Shown here one piece after another: positions 51,649-60,438 of a stretch of DNA of 64,000 nucleotides; the stretch's first letter is position 1; each line of letters begins with the position of its first letter. This DNA is from Undibacter mobilis (GTDB taxonomy: Bacteria; Pseudomonadota; Alphaproteobacteria; Rhizobiales; Xanthobacteraceae): contig NZ_QRGO01000001.1 of the NCBI RefSeq assembly GCF_003367195.1, forward strand, positions 1,908,501 to 1,972,500. The letters run 5' to 3'. A program made the position numbers and the translations under genes. The notes under the pieces were generated by a model. It was not told where the DNA came from and did not search any database. It saw only the letters and a program-made list of their open reading frames with translations.

Positions 51649-52563
51649 ATGTATGATGCCAGCGATCCGCGCGCCAAGCTCGCGCCGGTAGCCCCCTCGG
51701 CCAAGGCCCCGGTCACGGGACCGTTCGGTCCGGCGGAATATCTGCGTTTCTACCAGGAGCCTCCGCAGGAAGAGGGACCAGAGGGCAAAACCTGGTATGG
51801 CCGCGGCCAGAATTTCGTCATGGCCTACACCGAGGGCAAGGTTGGCGGCGTACTCAAGCGCGACAATCAGCCGGATGAATATGCCGTGCTGCTGTCGGAC
51901 GCCGACGTGGCGGTGGAGATCACCACCAAGGATGGTACGCAACGCATGGACGGCCGGCATCTGGCCTTCGTGCCGCCCGGTGCGTCGAGCATCAAGATCG
52001 TCAAGCCAGGCCGCATCTATCGCATCTTCACGTCGCGCTCGGCGGATCTCGCCGCCAAATGCGCCAACGCGGCATCTTACGCCACGGCGAAGCCTTACGT
52101 CGCATCGCTTGAGAATTGGCCTGCGCCAAAAGATGGATTCAAGCTTCGGATCTACAGCCTCGACGTGGCGCCGGAGCCGGGCCGTTTCGGCCGCATCTGG
52201 CGCTGCACCACCATCATGGTGAATTACCTCGACGGCTTCCAGGGTCGCCGCGACCCGACCAAACTGTCGCCGCATCATCACGATGACTTCGAGCAGTGCT
52301 CGCTGGCGGTGGAGGGCGAGTTCATCCATCACCTGCGCTGGCCGTGGGTCGTCAACAAGAACAACTGGCGCGCCGACGATCATGAAGTCTGCGGCACGCC
52401 GTCGATCGCCGTGATCCCGCCGCCGTCGATTCATACAACGGAAGCGTCGGGCCCGAACTTCAACCAACTCGTCGATATCTTCGTGCCGCCGCGGATCGAC
52501 TTCTCGCAGAAGCCCGGCTGGATTCTGAACGCCGACGATTATCCGATGCCCGAGCAGCACTAG
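51649..52563 (+). CDS. Double-cupin domain protein
   Basis: Protein of 304 residues with two cupin-like halves. The second has the metal motif [19 protein letters not shown] (His at 209-211, Glu 215) and the closing His 262 in [10 protein letters not shown], so it can bind a metal. The first half (about 50-125) lacks this motif. Cupins of this form include dioxygenases and sugar-acid isomerases. Between a DUF6282 protein and an HpcH/HpaI aldolase, it may open or isomerise a ring or sugar-acid intermediate. I do not recognise a named family. Confidence 0.7.
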   Translation: MYDASDPRAKLAPVAPSAKAPVTGPFGPAEYLRFYQEPPQEEGPEGKTWYGRGQNFVMAYTEGKVGGVLKRDNQPDEYAVLLSDADVAVEITTKDGTQRMDGRHLAFVPPGASSIKIVKPGRIYRIFTSRSADLAAKCANAASYATAKPYVASLENWPAPKDGFKLRIYSLDVAPEPGRFGRIWRCTTIMVNYLDGFQGRRDPTKLSPHHHDDFEQCSLAVEGEFIHHLRWPWVVNKNNWRADDHEVCGTPSIAVIPPPSIHTTEASGPNFNQLVDIFVPPRIDFSQKPGWILNADDYPMPEQH

Positions 52564-52581
52564 GACGCGACGGACCGCCTC

Positions 52582-53343
52582 ATGAAAAACACTTCCACCT
52601 TCCGTCAGCGCATGCTGGCCGGCGACAAGCTTGTCGGCTCATTCTTGAAGACGCCGACGAGTCATGGCACCGAAATTCTCGCTGGTGCCGGGTTCGATTT
52701 CGTCGTGATCGACCAGGAGCACGCGCCGTTCGACCGCACCACGACCGATATCGCCCTGTTGGCGGCGCGTGGTCACGACATTCCGGCGCTGGTTCGCGTG
52801 CCGGGACCCGAAGGCATTCTCTCGGTGCTCGATTGCGGCGCCACCGGCGTGCTGCTGCCGCACGTCAAGAGCGCGGCCTATGCGCGCGAGGCGGCGGCCC
52901 TGTTCCGCTATAGCAACGGTGCCCGCGGCTTTGCCACCAGCACCCGCGCAGGCGCCTACACCGGCGTCCCGATGTGGAAACATATCGGCGAACAGGACGC
53001 GCAGATGACGTTCGTGGCGCAGATCGAGGATCCGATCGCGCTCGACGAAATTGAAGAGATTGCCGCCGTTGACGGTGTCGACTCGCTGTTCATCGGCCGT
53101 GGTGACTTGACGGCCGCCTTCGGAGACGAGTCGAAGGAACCGCCGGCGGTGATCCGTGCGACCGAGCGCATCGCCGAGGCGGCGCGCAAGGCGAAAAAGA
53201 CGATCAGCGTGTTCGTTGGCAATGGTGCCGAAGCCGCATGGCTGGCCACGCTCGGCGCCAGCGTCTTCGTGCTGTCGTCGGATCAGGGTTTTCTGCGTCA
53301 GGCCGCGGTGCAGGGCCTGCGCGACGTCCGCGAGAAGGTTTGA
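52582..53343 (+). CDS. HpcH/HpaI-family aldolase
   Basis: Class-II pyruvate-type aldolase of 253 residues. FVVIDQEHAPFDRTT, LVRVPGPEG, the metal Glu in AQIEDPIAL and the Asp in SLFIGRGDLTAAFG are family hallmarks (2-keto-3-deoxy-acid aldolases such as HpaI and GarL). It splits a 4-hydroxy-2-oxo acid into pyruvate and an aldehyde, or the reverse. As third gene in the operon it probably ends the conversion of the imported compound to central metabolites. Confidence 0.88.
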   Translation: MKNTSTFRQRMLAGDKLVGSFLKTPTSHGTEILAGAGFDFVVIDQEHAPFDRTTTDIALLAARGHDIPALVRVPGPEGILSVLDCGATGVLLPHVKSAAYAREAAALFRYSNGARGFATSTRAGAYTGVPMWKHIGEQDAQMTFVAQIEDPIALDEIEEIAAVDGVDSLFIGRGDLTAAFGDESKEPPAVIRATERIAEAARKAKKTISVFVGNGAEAAWLATLGASVFVLSSDQGFLRQAAVQGLRDVREKV

Positions 53344-53346
53344 GGA

Positions 53347-53364
53347 GTTGCGCGAACGCGCAAC
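53347..53364 (+). other. Hairpin between aldolase and Liv receptor genes
   Basis: GTTGCGC-GAAC-GCGCAAC, a perfect 7-base stem with a 4-base loop, 3 bases after the aldolase stop. There is no T tract. It may protect or process the mRNA so that the receptor gene is expressed at a different level from the enzyme genes. Confidence 0.4.
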
Positions 53365-53416
53365 GCAACGTTCAAGTCTAATCCGAAGAACCATAACCTA
53401 AGTGAGGGAGGATACG

Positions 53417-54565
53417 ATGAAATACCAGAAGACATTGTTGCTTGCGGCGGCGGTCGCGTTGACCGCGGCATTGCCGGCGAACGCCCAGGATACGATCAAG
53501 ATCGGCTCGTCGCTCGGCCTGACCGGCTACGGCTCGCTGACCGACGCGCACTGGCGCGACGGTCTCGTTGCGGCGATCGAACGGCTTAACAGCCAGGGCG
53601 GTGTGCTTGGCAAGAAGTTCGAGCTCGTCACCGAAGACAACAAGTCGACGCCGCAACAGGCGGTCGTCGTCTACCGCAAGATGATGTCCGAGGATAAGGT
53701 CGTTGCCTTCAACTCCGGCTGCATCTCGGCCGGCAACTTCGCCGCCGCGAGCTTTGTCACCAAGGCGAAGCTGCCGATGTTCCTCTGCTCGATCCTGCCG
53801 CGTCAGCCGGAAGAGGTGAAGTGGGCGTTCCAGTTCCTGCCGCCGCCGAAGTACGAAGTGGACACCCGCTACAAGTACCTCAAGGAGAAGACCCAGGTCC
53901 GCAAGATCGGCCTGCTCGCCGATCCGAGCCCGTACGTCACGCTGATGAAGGGCATCGCCGAGAAGACCGCCGCTGAATTCGGCCTCGAAGTCGTTGCCAG
54001 CGAGACCTATCAGCAGGACGACTCGGACTTCAGCGTTCAGATCGGCCGTATCAACGCCGCCGGCGCCGGCGCCGTCATCATGCTGGGTCAGGGCAACGCG
54101 GTCGTCACCGCCGCCAACAACATCCGCAGCCTCGGCCTCAAGAACATGCTGATGCTCGGCTCGATCCAGGAGCTCGACATCCATCTCGCCGCCGGCAAGG
54201 TGCTCGGCGACCAGTACATGGCGCCGACTCCGATGATCCAGCTCGCGTCGGATGACATCAGCGTTCTCACCGATCCGAAGGCCCGTGCGATCGCGGAGCC
54301 GTTCATCAAGGCGATGCGTGACAAGTACGGCCGTGGCGACAATGCTCAGGCCTCGCGCGCCTGGGATTCGATGATGATGATGGCCGAAGCCATGAAGAAG
54401 GCCGGCACCACGGACGGCGAGAAGGTGCGCGACACGTTCGAGAAGCTCGGCCAGTATGTCGGCGCCGGCGCGACGTACAACTTCAGCACCGAGAACCACA
54501 TCGGCATCACCGAGAATCCCTATGTCCTGATCTCGGTCAAGGACGACAAGCTGGTGCGGAAGTAA
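53417..54565 (+). CDS. Branched-chain amino-acid-type ABC substrate-binding protein
   Basis: LivJ-type receptor of 382 residues. The start at 53417 has GGGAGG at 53406-53411 and gives a Sec signal (LLLAAAVALTAALPANAQ). The mature part DTIKIGSSLGLTGYGSLTDA is typical. It heads the second Liv importer of the window, which lies inside the DUF6282/cupin/aldolase operon and so probably brings in that pathway's substrate. Confidence 0.9.
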   Translation: MKYQKTLLLAAAVALTAALPANAQDTIKIGSSLGLTGYGSLTDAHWRDGLVAAIERLNSQGGVLGKKFELVTEDNKSTPQQAVVVYRKMMSEDKVVAFNSGCISAGNFAAASFVTKAKLPMFLCSILPRQPEEVKWAFQFLPPPKYEVDTRYKYLKEKTQVRKIGLLADPSPYVTLMKGIAEKTAAEFGLEVVASETYQQDDSDFSVQIGRINAAGAGAVIMLGQGNAVVTAANNIRSLGLKNMLMLGSIQELDIHLAAGKVLGDQYMAPTPMIQLASDDISVLTDPKARAIAEPFIKAMRDKYGRGDNAQASRAWDSMMMMAEAMKKAGTTDGEKVRDTFEKLGQYVGAGATYNFSTENHIGITENPYVLISVKDDKLVRK

Positions 54566-54566
54566 G

Positions 54567-55289
54567 ATGTCGGCTGACACGACCCATCTGATCGCGGTTC
54601 GCGATCTGGCGGCCAGCTACGGCCACATCGAGGCTCTTCGTCCGACGAGTCTCCATGTGGCGCCGGGCGAGTTCGTCACGATCCTCGGGCCGAACGGGGC
54701 GGGCAAGACCACCTTGCTCCGCGCTATCACCCGGCTGATCCCCAGCAAGGGGCAGGTCATGTTCAAGGGGCGGGATGTCACCGGCCTCAAGACGCATGAC
54801 CTGGCCGAGCTTGGCATCATCATGGTGATGGAGGGTCGTGGCCTGTTCGGCGATATGAGCGTGCGGGAGAACCTGCAGCTCGGCGCCTACAAACTGTCGG
54901 GCTCGCCGGCCGATATGGACCGGCGGCTCGACAAGGTCTTCACGCTGTTTCCGCGCCTGAAGGAGCGGATCGATCAGACAGCCTCCTCGATGTCCGGCGG
55001 CGAGCAGCAGATGCTCGCTGTCGGCCGGGCGCTGATGGCCGAACCGAAGTTGCTTATTCTCGATGAGCCCTCGCTCGGCCTCGCGCCGCGCGTGGCCACC
55101 GAAATTCTGTCGACGCTGGGCGCCCTCAACAAGGAGGGACTCGGCATCCTGCTCGTCGAGCAGAAGGCGCCGCTGGCGCTGAAGCTCGCCCAGCGCGTCT
55201 ATATCCTGTCCTCTGGCAGCGTTCGCGCCGAATTGCCGACGCACGAGATCAAATCGCATCATGACCTCGCCCGCTATTACTTCAGCTAA
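54567..55289 (+). CDS. Liv-type ABC transporter ATP-binding protein (LivF-like)
   Basis: ATPase of 240 residues with Walker A GPNGAGKTTLLRA, signature MSGGEQQMLAVGRALM and Walker B KLLILDEPSLGLAP. It starts 1 base after the receptor stop. Its last 29 bases overlap the permease gene in another frame. It is paired with the LivG-like ATPase at 56262. Confidence 0.9.
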   Translation: MSADTTHLIAVRDLAASYGHIEALRPTSLHVAPGEFVTILGPNGAGKTTLLRAITRLIPSKGQVMFKGRDVTGLKTHDLAELGIIMVMEGRGLFGDMSVRENLQLGAYKLSGSPADMDRRLDKVFTLFPRLKERIDQTASSMSGGEQQMLAVGRALMAEPKLLILDEPSLGLAPRVATEILSTLGALNKEGLGILLVEQKAPLALKLAQRVYILSSGSVRAELPTHEIKSHHDLARYYFS

Positions 55290-56259
55290 GCCGCCCGCCG
55301 GCCCAGTGAAATTCGCCTCGCGGTTCGACCGCTTCCAGGTCGGGCTCCTTGTCGTGGCCGCGCTGCTGACCTGCGGCGCGCTCGCCTACGGCGGCTTCCT
55401 GCTGACCGTCATGCAGCTCGCGATGATCTACGCGATCTTCTGTATCGGCCTGAATTTCTTCATGGGCTATACGGGTCAGGCCTCGTTCGGCCAGAACGCC
55501 TTCGCCTGCATCGGCGGTTACGGCAGCGCCATCTTCACAGTGCAGTATGGCTGGGATCCCTTGCCGGCCTTGATTGCGTCGATGGTGATCGCCGGCTTCT
55601 TTGCCCTGATCATCGGCTATCCGACGCTGCGCCTGCGCGGCCACTATCTCGCGATGGCGACGTTCTCACTCGGTCTCATCACCTATGACATCTCGATCCA
55701 CTGGACGAGCGTGACTCAGGGTTACATGGGCTATGCCGGCATTCCGCCGATGGGGATTGGCAGCTTCACGATCGAAAACGAGCGCTGGAAGCTGGTGACG
55801 CTGGCCGTGCTCGTGGCCTTCGGCTTTTGGCTGTCGCTACGCATGCGCGATTCGCGGTTCGGCCGCGGCTTGCGCGCGATCTCCGGCAGCGAAAACGGCG
55901 CCGCCGCGCTGGGCGTGCGCGTGCCGCGCTTCAAGCTGATCGCCTTTGTCATCGCCGCGCTCTACGCCTCGGCCGCAGGCTCGCTGTTCGCGCATACGAT
56001 CGGCTTCATCAGCCCCGAAGTCTACGGTCCGCAAATGAGCATCATGACATTCACGATGCTCTTCGTCGGCGGCGTCGGCACCATCGTCGGCCCGATCATC
56101 GGTGCGATCGTGACCTCGCTGCTTCAGGAAGTCGTTCGCGGCAGCGGGCACTTTCAGGACATCGCTTACGCCGTCGTTCTGCTGGTCACGCTGATCTACG
56201 CGCCCAAGGGCCTGTCGGCGCTTGGCAGCCTGTTCCGGCGCAAGAAGAAGGAGGCGTGA
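55261..56259 (+). CDS. Branched-chain amino-acid-type ABC permease (LivM-like)
   Basis: Permease of 332 residues. The segment IGLNFFMGYTGQASFGQNAF near residue 60, the motif GSENGAAALGVRVPRFKLIA, and FTMLFVGGVGTIVGPIIGA mark a LivM protein. The ATG at 55261 overlaps the LivF gene by 29 bases; no better start is seen before the first membrane segment. Part of the second Liv importer. Confidence 0.88.
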   Translation: MTSPAITSAKPPAGPVKFASRFDRFQVGLLVVAALLTCGALAYGGFLLTVMQLAMIYAIFCIGLNFFMGYTGQASFGQNAFACIGGYGSAIFTVQYGWDPLPALIASMVIAGFFALIIGYPTLRLRGHYLAMATFSLGLITYDISIHWTSVTQGYMGYAGIPPMGIGSFTIENERWKLVTLAVLVAFGFWLSLRMRDSRFGRGLRAISGSENGAAALGVRVPRFKLIAFVIAALYASAAGSLFAHTIGFISPEVYGPQMSIMTFTMLFVGGVGTIVGPIIGAIVTSLLQEVVRGSGHFQDIAYAVVLLVTLIYAPKGLSALGSLFRRKKKEA

Positions 56260-56261
56260 CC

Positions 56262-57035
56262 ATGGCACTCCTTAAAGTCAAAGGCCTGACCAAGCGTTTC
56301 GGCGGCCTTGCTGCCAACAACGACATCAGCCTGGACGTGCCGCAAGGCAGCCTGTTTGCGGTCATCGGCCCGAACGGCGCTGGCAAGACCACATTCTTCA
56401 ACATGATCTCAGGCTTCCTCGGCTCGACCGCCGGCAGCATCGAGTTCGACGGGCGCGACGTCACCAAGGCGCCGCAGCACGAGATCGCGGCGATGGGCCT
56501 CGTGCGCACGTTCCAGCTCGTGCAGCTCTTCAAGGGCATGTCGGTTGCCGAGAACGTCGAGGTTGGTTGCCATCTTGCGACACGCGGCGGCGTTGCTGCG
56601 TCGCTGTTCCGGCCGGCCTGGTTTCGCAAGCAGGAAATCGAGGTGCGCGAGCGCGCCTACGAACTTCTCGAATTCGTCGGCCTGTCCGCCCAGGCCGATA
56701 TCGATTCCGAACTGTTGCCCTATGGCCAGCAGCGTCTGCTGGAGGTGGCCCGCGCCTTGGCGGCCAAGCCGAAGTTGCTGCTGCTCGATGAGCCGGCCGC
56801 CGGCCTGAACACACAGGAAACCGAGGGCCTCGCCCATATCATCCAGAAGATCAACGCACAAGGCACGACCGTCCTGCTCATCGAGCACGACGTCGCGCTG
56901 GTCACGCGCATCGCTCATCGCATCGCGGTGCTGGATTTCGGCAAGAAGATCGCCGAAGGCACGCCCGACGAAATCAAGGCCCACCCGGAAGTCATCGCCG
57001 CCTATCTGGGCGTGGAAGAGGTTGAAAATGCCTAG
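56262..57035 (+). CDS. Liv-type ABC transporter ATP-binding protein (LivG-like)
   Basis: ATPase of 257 residues with KRFGGLAANNDISLDVPQG, Walker A GPNGAGKTTFFNM and Walker B KLLLLDEPAAGLNTQE; the signature position reads LPYGQQRLLEVARAL, as in LivG. The start at 56262 follows AAGGAGGCG at the end of the permease gene, 2 bases after its stop. It overlaps LivH by 8 bases. Confidence 0.9.
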   Translation: MALLKVKGLTKRFGGLAANNDISLDVPQGSLFAVIGPNGAGKTTFFNMISGFLGSTAGSIEFDGRDVTKAPQHEIAAMGLVRTFQLVQLFKGMSVAENVEVGCHLATRGGVAASLFRPAWFRKQEIEVRERAYELLEFVGLSAQADIDSELLPYGQQRLLEVARALAAKPKLLLLDEPAAGLNTQETEGLAHIIQKINAQGTTVLLIEHDVALVTRIAHRIAVLDFGKKIAEGTPDEIKAHPEVIAAYLGVEEVENA

Positions 57036-57915
57036 CGCCGTCGAACTGATCCAGAGTCTCGTCAACGGTGTCGGCATCGGTCTGATTTACGGCCTGATCG
57101 CCATCGGCTTTTCCGTCATCTACAACGCCAGCGGCATCGTCAACTTCGCCCAGGGCGTTTTCGTCATGCTCGGCGGCATGTTCGCGCACACCTTGCTGGT
57201 GCGTTACGGCCTGCCGATCTGGCTGTCGGCGATTGTGTCCACCATTCTGGTCGCCGGCGCGGGCGTGCTGGTGCAGATTTTCGTCATCAATCCGATGTGG
57301 CGCCGCAATGCGCCGCTGTTTGCCATCATCCTGGCGACGCTCGCCGTGCAGCTGCTGATCGAACAGATCATCATCCTGACCCTTGGCGATCAGCCGCGCA
57401 CCTATCCGGAGTTCACCGCCGGTGGTCCGCTCAAGGTTGGCCCGATTGCGATCGCCTATCAGCAATTCTGGGTTCTCGGTTGCGGCGCGCTGCTGGTGTT
57501 CGCGCTGACGCAGTTCTTCAACCGGACTCGCATGGGTCGCGCCTTGCGTGCCTGTGCGCAGAATCGCGAAGCGGCGGCGCTGCTGGGCATTCCGGTCGAG
57601 CGCATGCTCATCGTCGCTTTCGCGCTCAGCGCCGGTCTGGGCGCCATCGCCGGCATCCTGATCACGCCGACGCAGTACACGGCCTATCTCGTCGGCACGC
57701 CTTACGGCATCAACGGCTTCATCGCCGCCATCATTGGCGGTTTCGGCAGCCCTGTGGCCGGTCTGGTGGGCGGCGTCCTGCTCGGAGTCATCCAGTCGGA
57801 AGCCATTGTCTTCTTCGGGGCCGGCTTCAGGAACATCATCTCGCTATCGGTGCTTCTGATCGTGCTGATGTACTTCCCGAAGGGGCTGTTCGGCGGGCTC
57901 GAGAAGAAAGCCTGA
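57028..57915 (+). CDS. Branched-chain amino-acid-type ABC permease (LivH-like)
   Basis: Permease of 295 residues with LVNGVGIGLIYGLIAIGFSV, SGIVNFAQGVFVMLGGMF and the C-terminal INGFIAAIIGGFGSPVAGLV, all typical for LivH. The ATG at 57028 overlaps the LivG gene end; a TTG 6 bases before is less likely. It completes the second Liv system (order receptor-F-M-G-H). Confidence 0.9.
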   Translation: MPSAVELIQSLVNGVGIGLIYGLIAIGFSVIYNASGIVNFAQGVFVMLGGMFAHTLLVRYGLPIWLSAIVSTILVAGAGVLVQIFVINPMWRRNAPLFAIILATLAVQLLIEQIIILTLGDQPRTYPEFTAGGPLKVGPIAIAYQQFWVLGCGALLVFALTQFFNRTRMGRALRACAQNREAAALLGIPVERMLIVAFALSAGLGAIAGILITPTQYTAYLVGTPYGINGFIAAIIGGFGSPVAGLVGGVLLGVIQSEAIVFFGAGFRNIISLSVLLIVLMYFPKGLFGGLEKKA

Positions 57916-57956
57916 GAAGGCGCTTCCGGCAAGTTTCGTCATCAAGAGTGCAAGTA

Positions 57957-58628
57957 ATGAATGTTCTGCTGGTCTACGCGCATCCGGAGCCAACCTCGTT
58001 CACCGGAGCGCTGAAGGATATCGCGCGTGATACGCTAACCGCCGCCGGCCACCACGTCGAGGTGTCGGATCTCTACGCTGAAAACTTCAATCCTGTGGCC
58101 GGCCGCCACGACTTCACCACCGTGCACGACGCCAAGCGGTTTCACTATCAGAACGAACAGGGCCACGCCCACGCCAATGCCGGCTTCGCGCCCGATCTGG
58201 CGCGTGAGCAGCAGCGCATCCTCAAGGCTGACATGATCGTCTGGCTGTTCCCGATCTGGTGGGGCGGCGTGCCCGCGATCATGAAGGGTTGGTTCGACCG
58301 CGTCATGGCCTTCGGCTTCGCCTATGCCGATGGAAAGCGTTTCGACAGCGGCTTCTTCAGGCGCAAGATCGGTATGCTGTGCCTGACGACAGGCGGCACG
58401 GTGGAGCGGTTCTCGGCTGGTAATGTCTACGGTCCGGTCGAGCAGGTGCTCTATCCGACGCAGCACCTGATGGTCGAATACATGGGCATGAAGACCTATC
58501 CGCCCTTCGTCGCCTATGCTTCGCCACGCATCGACGAGGCCGGCCGCAAGGCCTACCTGAAGCAGTGGAGCGAGAAGCTGCTCGAGATCGCGGCCGAGAA
58601 CGCGCCCCGTGAGGCAGCGCAAGCCTAG
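57957..58628 (+). CDS. NAD(P)H dehydrogenase (quinone)/flavodoxin-fold protein, NQO1-like
   Basis: Flavoprotein of 223 residues in the NQO1/YwrO/MdaB group. VLLVYAHPEPTSFTGALKDI is the flavin phosphate region, and the middle part ADMIVWLFPIWWGGVPAIMK, then GWFDRVMAFGFAY, is very typical. It reduces quinones or similar acceptors with NAD(P)H by two electrons. In this operon it may deal with a quinone-type intermediate or product. It starts 41 bases after LivH. Confidence 0.88.
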   Translation: MNVLLVYAHPEPTSFTGALKDIARDTLTAAGHHVEVSDLYAENFNPVAGRHDFTTVHDAKRFHYQNEQGHAHANAGFAPDLAREQQRILKADMIVWLFPIWWGGVPAIMKGWFDRVMAFGFAYADGKRFDSGFFRRKIGMLCLTTGGTVERFSAGNVYGPVEQVLYPTQHLMVEYMGMKTYPPFVAYASPRIDEAGRKAYLKQWSEKLLEIAAENAPREAAQA

Positions 58629-58646
58629 GAATTGAAAGCAGGCACC

Positions 58647-59411
58647 ATGAGCGACGCTCAGACGATTTACCCGCTGGCCGGCAAGGTCGTCATTGTCACC
58701 GGTGGCTCGCGTGGCATCGGCGCCCAGGTGGCGCGCCGTTTCGGGGCTGCCGGCTGCAAGGTGGCGGTGTTCTATCGCAGCGGTGCCGACGCTGCCGCCA
58801 AGGTCGTTGGCGACATCAACGCCGCGGGCGGGCAGGGCCTGGCCATTGCCGCCGATATTGCTGACCCCGAATCGGCCAAAGCGGCGGTCGATAGCGTGGC
58901 CGCGAAGTTCGGACGCATCGACGTCGTCGTGAATGGCGCGGGCATTGCCGAGTACCGGCCGTTCGAGAAATCCGACGCCGCGCTGTTCCATTCGACCTTC
59001 AACACCAATGTGCTCGGCACCATCGCGGTGATCCAGGCGGCGCTGCCGCATCTGCCATCGCCCGGCGGCCGCATCATCAATTTCTCATCGGCGCTGGCGA
59101 CGCGGCCGATTCCGAATTCGGCGATTTATTCGGCCTCCAAGGGCGCGATCACCACGTTGTCGCATGCGCTGGCGCGGGAGTTCGGTCCGCGCGGCATCAC
59201 TGTCAACACCATTGCGCCCGGCGTCATCGAGACCGAGATGACCACCAAGATTCTCGCGGAGCGCGGCGACGCCATCAAGGCGATGACGCCGCTCGGCCGC
59301 ATCGGCCAGCCGGACGATATCGCCGGGGTCGCGCTGTTTCTGGCATCGCCCGATGCCGACTGGATGACGGGTCGTACATTCATCATCGACGGCGGCGTGA
59401 GCACGATCTGA
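58647..59411 (+). CDS. SDR-family oxidoreductase (FabG-like)
   Basis: Classical SDR of 254 residues: VTGGSRGIGAQVA, VNGAGIAE, the catalytic Ser in IINFSSALA, YSASKGAITTLSHA with Tyr and Lys, and TFIIDGGVSTI at the end. The ATG at 58647 is preferred over a TTG 15 bases upstream. It probably oxidises or reduces a pathway intermediate of the operon that starts at 50658. Confidence 0.88.
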   Translation: MSDAQTIYPLAGKVVIVTGGSRGIGAQVARRFGAAGCKVAVFYRSGADAAAKVVGDINAAGGQGLAIAADIADPESAKAAVDSVAAKFGRIDVVVNGAGIAEYRPFEKSDAALFHSTFNTNVLGTIAVIQAALPHLPSPGGRIINFSSALATRPIPNSAIYSASKGAITTLSHALAREFGPRGITVNTIAPGVIETEMTTKILAERGDAIKAMTPLGRIGQPDDIAGVALFLASPDADWMTGRTFIIDGGVSTI

Positions 59412-59437
59412 GGGGCGGCGTTCCGGGAGGAACTGCC

Positions 59438-60376
59438 ATGCAGGACGGCAAGCAAGAGCAGACTGAAAAGGGCGCGAATCGGCCGCGCCGGGACGACGTT
59501 GAGAAGCTGCTGGTTGGCGCGATTGATTTACATTGCCACAGCGGCCCCGCGGCCATGCCGCGAATCCTCGACCACCATGAAGCGATGCGGGACTGCGCCG
59601 AAGCCGGTTTCCGCGCTTTGGTCTACAAGGACCACTTCTATCTCGGGACGCCGCACGCGATCATGCTCGAGAAGCTGGTGCCCAACACCGGCGTCAGATT
59701 GTTTTCGGGCATCGCGCTGAACAACGCCGTCGGCGGCATCAATCCGCATGCCGTGAACCATGCGACGATGATCGGCGCCAAGATCGTCTGGATGCCGACT
59801 TTGTCGGCCGAGAACCACATCGCGCAGACCTCGGGGCAGGCCAAGACCTTCCCGAAGACGACGCAGAAGATGCTCGAGCCGATTCCGCTCAGCGCGTTGG
59901 ATGCGAGCGGCAAACTGTCCGACGACACCAGGAAGGTGCTCGACCTCATCGCAGAAGCGGACATTATCCTCGCTGGCGGCCATTTGCCGGCGTTCGAACT
60001 GCATCTGGTCTTCGATGAGGCAAAGAAGCGCGGCGTCAAGAAGATGATGGTCAATCATCCGACTTATGTCGTCGGCTGCACCGACGAGGACATCAGGCAG
60101 ATGGTCTCGAACGGAGTGTTTATGGAGCACTCGATCTGCATGTTCGTCGAGGGGCGCTCGAAGAAATATGGGCCGGACAAGCTCAAGCATCTGATCGACA
60201 TCGCCGGCGTTGACCGCACCGTGCTGTGCTCCGATCTGGGGTTGGTCGGGTCGCCGCGGCCGGTGGACGGCTATCGCGAAATCGTCGCCACGCTGCTCGA
60301 CCTGCAGGTGCCCGAAGCCGATATCCGCAAGCTCATCGGCGGGAATGCCGCCTCGCTTCTTAATCTGGATGCCTGA
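59438..60376 (+). CDS. DUF6282-family, amidohydrolase-like protein (second copy)
   Basis: Paralogue of the protein at 50658, also 312 residues and with the same motif order: DLHCHSGPA (H32, H34), YKDHFYL (K64-H66), AENHIAQ, GGHLPAFE, NHPTYV, MEHSICMF and SDLGLVG. The N terminus is more polar. The two copies enclose the cupin, aldolase, Liv, flavoprotein and SDR genes. This suggests that both act in the same route, possibly on two related metabolites. Function unknown; the His/Asp pattern suggests a metal hydrolase. Confidence 0.75.
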   Translation: MQDGKQEQTEKGANRPRRDDVEKLLVGAIDLHCHSGPAAMPRILDHHEAMRDCAEAGFRALVYKDHFYLGTPHAIMLEKLVPNTGVRLFSGIALNNAVGGINPHAVNHATMIGAKIVWMPTLSAENHIAQTSGQAKTFPKTTQKMLEPIPLSALDASGKLSDDTRKVLDLIAEADIILAGGHLPAFELHLVFDEAKKRGVKKMMVNHPTYVVGCTDEDIRQMVSNGVFMEHSICMFVEGRSKKYGPDKLKHLIDIAGVDRTVLCSDLGLVGSPRPVDGYREIVATLLDLQVPEADIRKLIGGNAASLLNLDA

Positions 60377-60438
60377 CGGTCGGGAGCACAAGGCCGCGGC
60401 AGTTGCCGACTCGCGATCCGATCCGATAAACGAGGGGC

